Below, piece after piece: positions 17,591 through 25,764 of a stretch of 64,000 nt of DNA (positions are counted from its first letter, which is position 1; the number at the start of each line of letters is the position of its first letter). This DNA comes from Paraburkholderia sp. FT54 (GTDB lineage Bacteria; Pseudomonadota; Gammaproteobacteria; Burkholderiales; Burkholderiaceae). Made by a program: the position numbers and the translations under genes. The stretch covers positions 1,550,001 through 1,614,000 of the forward strand of contig NZ_CP134196.1 in the NCBI RefSeq assembly GCF_031585635.1, read 5' to 3'. Below the pieces are notes generated by a model. The model saw nothing but the letters and a program-made list of their open reading frames with translations. It did not search any database and had not been told where the DNA came from.

Positions 17591-17797
17591 CTATACAACG
17601 GTGATCATCGTGATATCGCCGTGGCCACCGACTGGGTCGACAAATGCGAGACGTAGCGCGCTGGAGCCTGGCGGATCGACCGCGGGAGAGGAGGGTGTCG
17701 CGGTGATCGGGACGCTGCCGGCCGGGAATTCGGGGCACTCTCCGTTCAGAGCGGCGCCGTTGGCCATGCTGATCGTGATGAATCCACGTCCGTTCAT
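17591..17797 (-). pseudogene. Chimeric frame: first 11 codons of an IS transposase joined to an orphan C-terminal fragment
   Basis: The minus-strand start at 17797 is the same ATG, with the same ggag site, as the intact transposase at 19403. After eleven residues (MNGRGFITISM) the IS sequence stops, at 17765. The frame then continues in phase into a 57-codon stretch (ANGAALNGECPEFP...ITMITVV) unlike the transposase. That stretch looks like the tail of a host gene whose front half is gone. It could be expressed from the IS promoter as a fusion peptide. I do not recognise the host fragment. Confidence 0.45.
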
Positions 17798-17912
17798 GGT
17801 CGGGCTCCGGGCTGGCTGTGATGCCGCAGCATGCGCCACAGCAGCCAGCCCGGAGCAGGAAACCGGACATTTCTAATGAGCCAGAACCGGACATTTCTAA
17901 AAAGCCCTGACA
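17765..17912 (-). repeat. Truncated right end (promoter-proximal end) of the same IS
   Basis: This stretch is identical by eye to 19371-19518, the start-codon end of the intact element, including the terminal ...ccctgaca. It covers the terminal repeat, the promoter region and 11 transposase codons, and breaks off at 17765. It is a relic of an older copy, lying 5 bp from the complete copy. Confidence 0.85.
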
Positions 17913-17917
17913 CCAAA
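17913..17917. repeat. 5-bp target-site duplication, left copy
   Basis: ccaaa directly before the TGTC end of the complete IS; it matches ccaaa after the other end. Confidence 0.65.
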
Positions 17918-19518
17918 TGTCGAGGCTGGTTTTAAATGTCCGGGTTTAAACTTTTTAGAAATGTCCGGTTTTGAGGTTCAGAAATCTCTATGTTAGAGGG
18001 CTTTTAACTACCGAGCCAACCCGCATTCCGGCAGTTCCCAGAATCGCTTCATTCAACTGCTCCCGGGTCAACTCGCGTTGCGTGCGGGTGCCCACCTTGC
18101 GCTCCTTCGGCCGCGGCGCTTCACCCTGGTTCGTTCTCGATGGCGAGCCTGACGCACGCCGGTCATCGCGCTGCGACTGGATCACCTGCGCCATCTGCAA
18201 CGTGTGTCCCAGCCGCTTGTTGTCGACCACCGCGGCCTGGTCAATCTCCGAGAGCCGGTCGTAGCGGACACAGGGCAGGGCAGCGCCATTGACCCGGATC
18301 TCGATGCGTCCGTCCGGATACTCGAACACGTCCAGATAGTTGTGAATGAGGCTGCGGTTTGCCACCGTGTCTTCCAGCAGATAGATCACCCGGTCATACT
18401 GCACCGTCAGCACCTTCGACACGCGCCGCGGCACGCGACACGTCAGGATCAGGTCAAGATCGTCATCCGCCCGCAGCGGCCGGTGCGCATCGAACGTGCT
18501 CCTGGGCACCTTGCCGAACCGGCCGTTAAAGTCGGCAATGAAGTGGGGCGCGTAAGCGTTGGCCGCCTCCTTCGTGCTGATCCCACGCAGCCGCAACTCC
18601 TTCACGAGGCGATCCTGCAACGTCAGATTGGCGCGTTCCACGCGACCCTTGGCCTGGCTGCTATTGGCGCAGAACGTATCCACATTCAGCTCGTATAGCG
18701 CGCGGCCAAACTGCGTCACGCCCTTGCCAGGCGTCACGGAATGACTGTTGCAATGAAAGACGCTGGCCTTGTCGCTGTACAGCGCCACCGGCTTGCCATG
18801 CTGCTCAAGGTATGCGCGCATCGCCTCGAAGTAGCTGAAGGTCGATTCGGTCGCCGTAAAGTGCAGTGCCATCAGCCGGCCCGTTGCATCGTCGATGAAC
18901 ACCAGCAGCGTACAGGCCGGCGCGCGTTCCTCGAACCACCGGTGATCGCTGCCATCGATCTGCACCAGCTCACCCAGGCACGCACGGCGGTTTCTCGGCT
19001 GATGTAGCTTCGGTGGCCGCTGTCTGCGGGGAATCCACAGCCCGGCCTCACGCATCCAGCGCCGCACGGTTTCCTTTGCCAGCATCACGCCATGACACTC
19101 GGCGAGCTTCTCGCACGCCAGCGTTGGCCCAAAATCAGCATAGCGCTCGCGCACCAGCGCCATCGCGCGCGCCCGCAGATCCACCGGCAGTTCGCGGTTG
19201 CTGGGCTGCCCACGCCGCGCCGAGACGAGCCCGGCTGGTCCAGCGGCCTCGTAGCGCCGCACCAGCCGGCTGACCTGACGCTCACACAGTTGCAGCCGTT
19301 CAGCCGCCAGTACGATCGTCAGGCGATGCTGGACGACCGCCTCGATGATCTTCACGCGCTCGAGCTCGTGCATGCTGATCGTGATGAATCCACGTCCGTT
19401 CATGGTCGGGCTCCGGGCTGGCTGTGATGCCGCAGCATGCGCCACAGCAGCCAGCCCGGAGCAGGAAACCGGACATTTCTAATGAGCCAGAACCGGACAT
19501 TTCTAAAAAGCCCTGACA
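17918..19518 (-). mobile_element. Complete ISNCY-like insertion sequence, 1601 bp
   Basis: The ends are tgtcgaggct... on the left and ...agccctgaca on the right, and they form imperfect terminal inverted repeats. Inside each end the block agaaatgtccggtt (or a close variant) occurs twice, about 23 bp apart, probably as double transposase-binding sites. The element is flanked by a 5-bp direct repeat (ccaaa). It carries a single DDE transposase gene on the minus strand. The intact frame, the intact ends and the target duplication suggest recent activity. The IS family name is from protein resemblance and was not searched. Confidence 0.85.
17988..19403 (-). CDS. ISNCY-type DDE transposase
   Basis: 471 residues from the ATG at 19403, which has ggag 7 nt upstream; the frame could start at 19445 but that part covers the IS end. 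An N-terminal helix-turn-helix (IVLAAERLQLCERQVSRLVR) is followed by an RNase H-like integrase core. The catalytic triad is probably Asp in VQIDGSDHRWF, Asp in ALYSDKASVFH and Glu in KGRVERANLTLQ. The C-terminal region is basic and probably binds DNA. It mobilises the element at 17918-19518. No frameshift is seen. Confidence 0.9.
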   Translation of the reverse strand: MNGRGFITISMHELERVKIIEAVVQHRLTIVLAAERLQLCERQVSRLVRRYEAAGPAGLVSARRGQPSNRELPVDLRARAMALVRERYADFGPTLACEKLAECHGVMLAKETVRRWMREAGLWIPRRQRPPKLHQPRNRRACLGELVQIDGSDHRWFEERAPACTLLVFIDDATGRLMALHFTATESTFSYFEAMRAYLEQHGKPVALYSDKASVFHCNSHSVTPGKGVTQFGRALYELNVDTFCANSSQAKGRVERANLTLQDRLVKELRLRGISTKEAANAYAPHFIADFNGRFGKVPRSTFDAHRPLRADDDLDLILTCRVPRRVSKVLTVQYDRVIYLLEDTVANRSLIHNYLDVFEYPDGRIEIRVNGAALPCVRYDRLSEIDQAAVVDNKRLGHTLQMAQVIQSQRDDRRASGSPSRTNQGEAPRPKERKVGTRTQRELTREQLNEAILGTAGMRVGSVVKSPLT

Positions 19519-19523
19519 CCAAA
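19519..19523. repeat. 5-bp target-site duplication, right copy
   Basis: ccaaa directly after the ...gaca end of the complete IS; partner of 17913-17917. Confidence 0.65.
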
Positions 19524-19613
19524 AACATTGATAATTTATCTTATGTCAAATCATAGAGCCCACAACAGCAAAACACCGGCCCCCCTCGGCGACTAGCATT
19601 GCTATGCATCACA

Positions 19614-19979
19614 TCAAACAATACTATCGAGCAAGCCCAGCAACGCGTCCCCATCGACAGGCTTTCTGAAGAAACCCAATGCGCCTCTCTGCAGATAGTA
19701 GTCTTCAGTATGTCCGCTCGAGTTCCCAGTAATAATGACGACGGGCGTCAGCGCATTCGAATGCACCATTCTTTCGAGCACTTGAATACCATCGATGGGC
19801 CGCATTCGCAGGTCGGTAATAACGCATAACAGACCCGAGCATCCAGCGGAAAAAAAATCCAGTGGAGATTCGTAAGCCCGTGTTCCATACCCGCCAGAGG
19901 CAAGAAGGTTCGCTAGAGACATCAAAACGCGCCGATCGTCATCAATTACGGCAACGGTGCGAACCGGACGCGTAGGCAT
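19614..19979 (-). CDS. Single-domain response regulator (receiver only)
   Basis: 121 residues from the ATG at 19979, which follows ggagaag. It is a complete CheY-like receiver: the acidic pair in VAVIDDDRRVL, the phospho-acceptor Asp in VITDLRMRP, Thr in VIITGNSSG and Lys in FRKPVDG. There is no output domain, so it may act as a phosphate sink or partner for the FixJ-type regulator encoded 43 bp upstream. The stop is intact and lies 90 bp from the IS end, so the IS did not cut it. Confidence 0.85.
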   Translation of the reverse strand: MPTRPVRTVAVIDDDRRVLMSLANLLASGGYGTRAYESPLDFFSAGCSGLLCVITDLRMRPIDGIQVLERMVHSNALTPVVIITGNSSGHTEDYYLQRGALGFFRKPVDGDALLGLLDSIV

Positions 19980-20022
19980 TTTTCTTCTCCGGTCGTCGCT
20001 TCTCACGAAGAATCAACTGACC

Positions 20023-20664
20023 TCAAACATCGGACGTGGTGGTCGACGAGCTTTCGAGTTGCAGTTTGCTTGCCTGTCTGACCAGGGTGGCAAATGAATC
20101 CGCCTGCATTTTTCTCATGATGTGGCCGCGATGTACCTGCACGGTGTATTCGGTGATGCCAAGGATCGCTGCCGCCTGCTTGTTGAGCAGGCCACTCGCG
20201 AGTAACGGCAAAATCTCCTGCTCACGAGGTGTCAGCGATTGATAGAGGGCCTGGAGTATCGTTGCATCCTCAGCCTCCTTGCGAAGAACGTAGGCCCTGG
20301 CGAGGGCTGCATCGACCGCGCGCATCAACGCGTCTTCATTCACGGGCTTTGTGAGGAAATCAACAGCCCCGCCTTTCATGGCAAGGACCGCGGACGGCAC
20401 ATCGCCTCTCCCGGTTATGAAAATAACGGGAATTCGAGAATCCATGCGCACAAGCTTCTGGACTTCCAGTCCATTCATGTCCGGCATTCGCATGTCCAGG
20501 ATCAGACATGCAACGACATTTTTATGACGCGGCGTGTCCAGAAACTCTCCCCCGGAGCTGAATGTCTGGACGTTTCTTCCGTTCGCGCGCAGCAGCGCAG
20601 CGAGTGCTTCTCGCACCCGTCTTTCGTCGTCGACTACGTAGACTAATTCGCTTGCGCAATCCAT
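20023..20664 (-). CDS. FixJ-type response regulator
   Basis: 213 residues. The N-terminal receiver has VVDDERRVRE, the acceptor Asp in LILDMRMPDMNG, Thr in IFITGRGD and Lys in FLTKPVNED. A C-terminal LuxR/FixJ helix-turn-helix follows (LTPREQEILPLLASGLLNKQ, then AAAILGITEYTVQVHRGHIM). It should bind DNA when phosphorylated, most likely by the histidine kinase encoded next to it on the same strand. A gagggg ribosome-binding site lies before the ATG. Confidence 0.93.
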   Translation of the reverse strand: MDCASELVYVVDDERRVREALAALLRANGRNVQTFSSGGEFLDTPRHKNVVACLILDMRMPDMNGLEVQKLVRMDSRIPVIFITGRGDVPSAVLAMKGGAVDFLTKPVNEDALMRAVDAALARAYVLRKEAEDATILQALYQSLTPREQEILPLLASGLLNKQAAAILGITEYTVQVHRGHIMRKMQADSFATLVRQASKLQLESSSTTTSDV

Positions 20665-20891
20665 GGAACCCCTCGGGGGTTAGGTGAAAGTCTCTCCTGT
20701 TTCGGCGCAGCCAGGCCACGATAGTCGCGCTGAATGGCCCTCTCACGCGGTCGTGCCGACAAAGATCTAGCCATCGGAATCCTCATATGAGACCACGGAC
20801 GGCTATGTTGCGCATCACATGAATATGTAATGGCACCAGCAAATATGGAGCTGTAGCCTTGGAACCCCTGGCGAAATTACCCTTGCCCTCG

Positions 20892-22322
20892 TCAACGCGC
20901 TGTTGCGTTCGACCTCTCTATCGGCAGGCTGAAGCTGAAGGTTACGCCGCGGGACACATTGCGCACGGCCCAGATCCGACCAGCGTGTGCTTCGATGATG
21001 GAGCGGCAGATTGCCAGTCCCATGCCCATCCCTGTTTCCTTCGTGGTGAAAAACGGCTCGAAGATCTTCTTGAAGTCCACCTGTCCCGTACCATGATCCT
21101 CCACGTCGATCACCACGTTCTCCGCATCGCGACGCGAGCGGATCACGAGCAGCCTCGGTCGTTCCTCCGTTGCCGCCAACGCTTCGATCGCGTTGCGCAC
21201 GAGGTTCACGATCACCTGCTGAATCTGAACCGCGTCCGCGCACATCTTCGGCACGTCCTCGCCCAATATTGTCTCGAGCGAAACCGCGCTGCGCTGGATG
21301 TCGTCGGCCATCAGCGTGCATACCTGAAGAATCAGCTTGTTGACATCGAGTTCGACCTTTTGGGGAGCGGTGTGCCTGAAGAGTGCCCTAATGCGGCTTA
21401 CCACGTCTGCCGCGGCATTCGCGTCGCGCAGAGCCTGCTCGGCCGAGTATTTGGCTTCTTCGATTCTGGGCGGCGTTGCAGCGAGCCATCGCACGCATGC
21501 GCGCCCATGCGCCACGATGGCCTGGAGCGGCTGATTGAGTTCGTGTGCGATCGAGGCGGACAGTTCGGCGACAGCCGCGAGCCTGGACGCTTGCGCCAGC
21601 CGCTCCTGCGCATCGTGCAAGGCTTTCGACAGTTCCGCGCCGTCGTCGATGTCGACATCGAGGCCGAAGAACTTCATCACTTGCGCGCTGGCCGCTTCAG
21701 TACCGCGCAGCGCTCGAGCGTGGTCGACCTCGAGCCGCGATAACAACTCCGGCTCGTTCGATAACTGATCGAGGAGCGCGACGAGATGGTGTCGCACGCT
21801 TTCGGATCGGCGCGCGCCCTCCTCGATTGCGGTCGCCAATTCCGCCCACCGCGGCTGCCGATAATGTTCAGCCAGGTAGCCGCGGACAATGATCTGCGCA
21901 ATGAAATCGAAGTGATCGAGGAGATACAGCGAGACGTCGGCCAGAAGTTCTTTGGCAATGCGCTCGTCCAACTCTCCCAGCGCAATGTAGGTGCTCCAGG
22001 TTTCTCGCAAGCCCAGGCGCAGCGCCTGAAGAAGGCTCTGCAGCGGCACGCGTTGGTGCTCACGTCTTTGGCTGATTTCCCGGAAAGCGTCCATGTCCTG
22101 TGCCGATGGAGGTTCGCCCGACAACAGCGTCTCGAACCATACTTTGGCTGACAGCGCGACGGATTCGTGAACGTCCCGTTTCGCTGCCGGCGCGAGCAAT
22201 TTGTATCCATCGAACTGGGTCAGTATCGCAAGCGTGCGTTCGACGACAAGCGTCAGATCGGCTGCGATGGACACGGTTTTTTCCCGCAGGTGATTACTGA
22301 GTTTTGGAACTTTGGCTAACAC
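20892..22322 (-). CDS. Sensor histidine kinase with an RsbR-like N-terminal domain
   Basis: About 476 residues if the GTG at 22322 is the start; the frame is open to a TTG at 22439, and the start is uncertain because neither has a clear ribosome-binding site. Residues 1-190 are all-helical and resemble the N-terminal sensor of RsbR/PucR-type proteins (WFETLLSGEPPSAQDMDAF). There are no membrane segments, so sensing is cytoplasmic. The HisKA box SIAHELNQPLQAIVAHGR contains the phospho-His. The N, G1 and G2 boxes are NLVRNAIEAL, VEDHGTG and GMGMGLAICRSI. It is the likely partner of the FixJ-type regulator at 20023. Confidence 0.88.
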   Translation of the reverse strand: MLAKVPKLSNHLREKTVSIAADLTLVVERTLAILTQFDGYKLLAPAAKRDVHESVALSAKVWFETLLSGEPPSAQDMDAFREISQRREHQRVPLQSLLQALRLGLRETWSTYIALGELDERIAKELLADVSLYLLDHFDFIAQIIVRGYLAEHYRQPRWAELATAIEEGARRSESVRHHLVALLDQLSNEPELLSRLEVDHARALRGTEAASAQVMKFFGLDVDIDDGAELSKALHDAQERLAQASRLAAVAELSASIAHELNQPLQAIVAHGRACVRWLAATPPRIEEAKYSAEQALRDANAAADVVSRIRALFRHTAPQKVELDVNKLILQVCTLMADDIQRSAVSLETILGEDVPKMCADAVQIQQVIVNLVRNAIEALAATEERPRLLVIRSRRDAENVVIDVEDHGTGQVDFKKIFEPFFTTKETGMGMGLAICRSIIEAHAGRIWAVRNVSRGVTFSFSLPIERSNATAR

Positions 22323-22700
22323 GGCAATATATCTATCAGTAACAGGCGCGCGATTTCGACTACCAAGGAGCGCCGGCGCAGCGACGTCGACAGCTACACA
22401 CCGACCGGTTGCCGCCCGATACTCTGCAATGCGATGCAATGCGGCGTATCATGTGGCGAAAAACAAGTGGTTCCCGGCGATGCGCCAGTGAACCGCCCGG
22501 CAATGATCGACAGGCGCGCTACCCTTCTCCAGGGGCACGCTTCGATTTCAAGCCGGTGCACGCATGATCTCCTGGCGCGGCGCGACCTGCCATCCCCCAT
22601 ACAGGGGAGATGCCTACCCTCCCCCAGCGCGGGGGATGCGCCTTAATAAATAGGGGATGACGGCGAGCACCGCCACCCCAATAACAATGTGTGACTGAAA

Positions 22701-25439
22701 ATGCGTGTGGTTGGAGAAACGTCCACGACCGGGCCGCATCTTTTCCTTGCAACGAAGGTCGTTCCGCCGCGCCTGCCGGTGGATTTGATCGTTCGTCCGC
22801 AGCTCGTCGGTCTGGCTGAGCGCGCCGCGAGCAAACGTCTCACCGTGATCAAGGCGCCCGCCGGATTCGGCAAGACTTCGCTGGCGCTCGTCTGGCTTGA
22901 CCGGCTGCGTGCGAATGGTGCACGGGTAGCGTGGCTTTCGCTCGACGCTGAGGACGATGAACCCGCCCGCTTCCTCAATTATCTGGCGCACGCGTTGTGG
23001 CAAGCCTGTGGCAATGTCGGCGCGGCGGCGATCAGCCTGACTGCCGACGCTGCGTTCGTCTCTCCACACGCTGTCGTTTCCACGTTGATCAACGAGCTGG
23101 TCGAAGTCGACGAAGAGGTCGTCCTGTTTCTGGATGACTATCACCTCGTCAGCCTTCCAGCAGTACACGACGCGATGTCGTTTTTTATTGAAAAGGCTCC
23201 GTCGAATGTGCATGTGGTCCTCTGCAGCCGCACGGATCCATTGCTGCCGCTTGCAAGGATGAGAGCGGGAGACGACCTGCTGGAAATCGATGTGTCGGCG
23301 TTACGTTTCGACTTCGACGAAACGACACGCTTCGTCGAACACGCATTGCCAGGCGTGCTGAACGCTTCCCAGGTCGAGACGCTTTTTGCGAGCACAGAGG
23401 GTTGGGCCGCGGCGTTGCGCATCTCGATGTCCATGCTGTCGCGCAAGGAATGCCGGGCACCTCAGGAGCGTCCCGCACCGTCAGGTACGTCGCGGCCGTT
23501 CGCCGCCTATATCGAACACATGTTCGAGCGGTTGCCCGCCGCAATAGTCGAGTTCATGCTGCGCACGTCGATACTCGACCGGTTGAGCGCACCGCTCTGC
23601 GAGGCGGTAACGGGCCTGCGCACGAGCCAGCGCATGCTGGACGAAATCGCCGGGGGCCAGTTGCTGTTGCAAGCGATCGACGGCGACGGGCAATGGTTCC
23701 GCTATCACCATCTGATGGGCGAGTACCTGCGTGCGAAGCTCGAGGTACGGCATGCCGACGAGGTGGCGGAACTGCATTGCCGCGCGTCCGGGTGGTACGG
23801 CGGGCAGGAGCTTTGGACTGAGGCAGTCAAACACGCGATCGCCGCGGGCACCACAGATAACGCGATTCGTCTGATGGAGCGATGCGCGATGGCGCTGGTC
23901 AAAAAAGGCGATCTGCTCACGCTGCTCGGTTTGCAGAGCCGCTTCCCCGCTAGTCTGGCCAGTGCGAAGGTGAAGGTTACGCTGGCGATTGCCTGGGGCA
24001 TGGCGCTTGCGATGCGTTTCGACGAGGCGCTCGCGATGCTGGATGGCGTCGAACACGATACCCCTTCCCACACTGGCGCCGAATCCGAAGACATTCTGTC
24101 GGAATGCCAGGCGATCCGCTCGGTCGTCGCGGCACTGAAGGACGATCCTGAGGGGGCGCTCGCCATCGCTGAGCCATCTCTCGCGCGGCCTTCTGCCGAT
24201 ATCTGGACAACCAATGTGGCGTCCAACGTGGTGCGATTCGCGCATTGGAAGGCCGGCAACCTCGAAGCGCTTTACGCAACGCCGTGGATGTCCTACTCAA
24301 TCGAAGAAAACCAGCGCAACCTGTATTCTTCGGTCTATCGGCTGTGCCTGCTGGGACATGCCGAGATGCAACAGTTGCACTTCGGGCTGGCCGAACGGTA
24401 CTTCACCGAATCGATGCAGCTGGCCGAACGCGAAGCCGGTCCTGACTCGATTTCGGTAGCACTGTGCGCGCCGATGATCGGGCAGATCTGGTACGAACAC
24501 GGCCGACTGGACGAGGCTGAAACGCTGGTCGCAGGGTTGATGCCAGTGATCGACGTTGCGGTCCTGCTCGATAGCGTGTTGATTGCCTATCGTCTCCTTA
24601 TCCGAATCGCAGTCGCGCGTTCGGACATGAGGCAGGCGTATGCGTTGCTGGATCAGGCGCAGGCGCTGGGTTGCGCACGTCAATGGGAACGGCTGAGCGC
24701 CGCTGCGCTTGTCGAACGGATACGGCTGTATCTTGTGGAAGGCAGGACGGTCGAGGCTGCCGTGTGCGTGGCGCAACTCGATCAGATGGCGGACTCCCAT
24801 TCCTATCCTTCACGTTCCATCTCGCTCGAGATCGAGAACTATCGTGCACTCGGAGCGGCCTCTGTTGCCGCGGCCCAGCACCGGACCGAAGAGGCCGCTG
24901 CGGTGCTGAGCGTCGCGTTGCAGAACGCCGAACGACGGCATGGAGATTTCCTGGCAATACGGTTGCGAACCATGCTTGCGCAGGTCTGGCTGGCGGCCAA
25001 CGAACGCACCCGCGCGATCGAGCTCTTCCACGAAGTCCTGACGGTCGCCGCGCCCGCAGGCGTGTATCAATCCATTCTCGACGTGGGTCCGGACATCGGA
25101 GAACTGCTGCACGCCGTTTGCGAAGACGCACGGCTCACGGCGCAAACGAACGAGCTGATCTCCTACGCCAACCATCTGCTAGATGGCTGGCGGATACTCT
25201 ATCAACCCGGCGGCAATCTTCAACGCGACACTGGGCGTGGATCGCTGAGCTCAAGGGAGCGTGAAATCGTCGACCTGATTGGCCGTGGACAGTCGAACAA
25301 GGAAATCGCGAATACGCTCGGGATTGGAGCCGAAACCGTCAAGTCCCATATGAAGAGCATCTTCATGAAACTCGGCGTCGACAGGCGGGCTCAAGCCGTT
25401 GCACGTGCGCGGGACCTCGGGCTTGTGGGTCCATATTAA
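22701..25439 (+). CDS. MalT/LAL-type LuxR-family ATP-dependent activator
   Basis: 912 residues, the size of large ATP-binding LuxR regulators. An N-terminal NTPase domain has Walker A VIKAPAGFGKTSLAL and Walker B-like VVLFLDDYHLV. A long helical, TPR-like middle region follows (residues about 350-830). The C-terminal LuxR helix-turn-helix is LSSREREIVDLIGRGQSNKE with AETVKSHMKSIFMKLGV. Such proteins oligomerise on inducer and ATP binding. It is divergent from the histidine kinase gene and lies upstream of the epoxide hydrolase gene, its most likely target. Confidence 0.92.
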   Translation: MRVVGETSTTGPHLFLATKVVPPRLPVDLIVRPQLVGLAERAASKRLTVIKAPAGFGKTSLALVWLDRLRANGARVAWLSLDAEDDEPARFLNYLAHALWQACGNVGAAAISLTADAAFVSPHAVVSTLINELVEVDEEVVLFLDDYHLVSLPAVHDAMSFFIEKAPSNVHVVLCSRTDPLLPLARMRAGDDLLEIDVSALRFDFDETTRFVEHALPGVLNASQVETLFASTEGWAAALRISMSMLSRKECRAPQERPAPSGTSRPFAAYIEHMFERLPAAIVEFMLRTSILDRLSAPLCEAVTGLRTSQRMLDEIAGGQLLLQAIDGDGQWFRYHHLMGEYLRAKLEVRHADEVAELHCRASGWYGGQELWTEAVKHAIAAGTTDNAIRLMERCAMALVKKGDLLTLLGLQSRFPASLASAKVKVTLAIAWGMALAMRFDEALAMLDGVEHDTPSHTGAESEDILSECQAIRSVVAALKDDPEGALAIAEPSLARPSADIWTTNVASNVVRFAHWKAGNLEALYATPWMSYSIEENQRNLYSSVYRLCLLGHAEMQQLHFGLAERYFTESMQLAEREAGPDSISVALCAPMIGQIWYEHGRLDEAETLVAGLMPVIDVAVLLDSVLIAYRLLIRIAVARSDMRQAYALLDQAQALGCARQWERLSAAALVERIRLYLVEGRTVEAAVCVAQLDQMADSHSYPSRSISLEIENYRALGAASVAAAQHRTEEAAAVLSVALQNAERRHGDFLAIRLRTMLAQVWLAANERTRAIELFHEVLTVAAPAGVYQSILDVGPDIGELLHAVCEDARLTAQTNELISYANHLLDGWRILYQPGGNLQRDTGRGSLSSREREIVDLIGRGQSNKEIANTLGIGAETVKSHMKSIFMKLGVDRRAQAVARARDLGLVGPY

Positions 25440-25764
25440 GCTGCATGCGTAGATGTGTGTCACACGGCATACGTCTGCGGCAGCCGGAGGCGTCGCTCAT
25501 GAACCGCTGGCCGATTGCCGACATGCGCCGTTGAAATGAAAGCGGACCCACCGTCTGCGCCGACACGGTCCCTCTTTGTATCGCAACGTATCCGCCGGGC
25601 GCATCGATACCCGCGCATACAAAAACCCGCCCTTCCCGACACATGCGCGATACCTCCACGCGCTCCAATACGTCCACCCTACATCGATTACCGCCTGACA
25701 ATGGCTCGTGAAATCGTACTGCCATTGATTGGTAAGCCTGGCTTCATCGCCGATCGGAGACTTT
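25440..25764. other. 325-bp intergenic region upstream of the epoxide hydrolase gene
   Basis: No coding frame with support. It probably contains the promoter and operator of the epoxide hydrolase gene. I see no clear hairpin, no convincing -10/-35 pair and no tRNA-like structure. Confidence 0.5.

Noticed and set aside
17495..19613. Composite transposon around the IS
   Set aside because: Only one complete IS copy and one 148-bp relic, directly adjacent and with no cargo between them.
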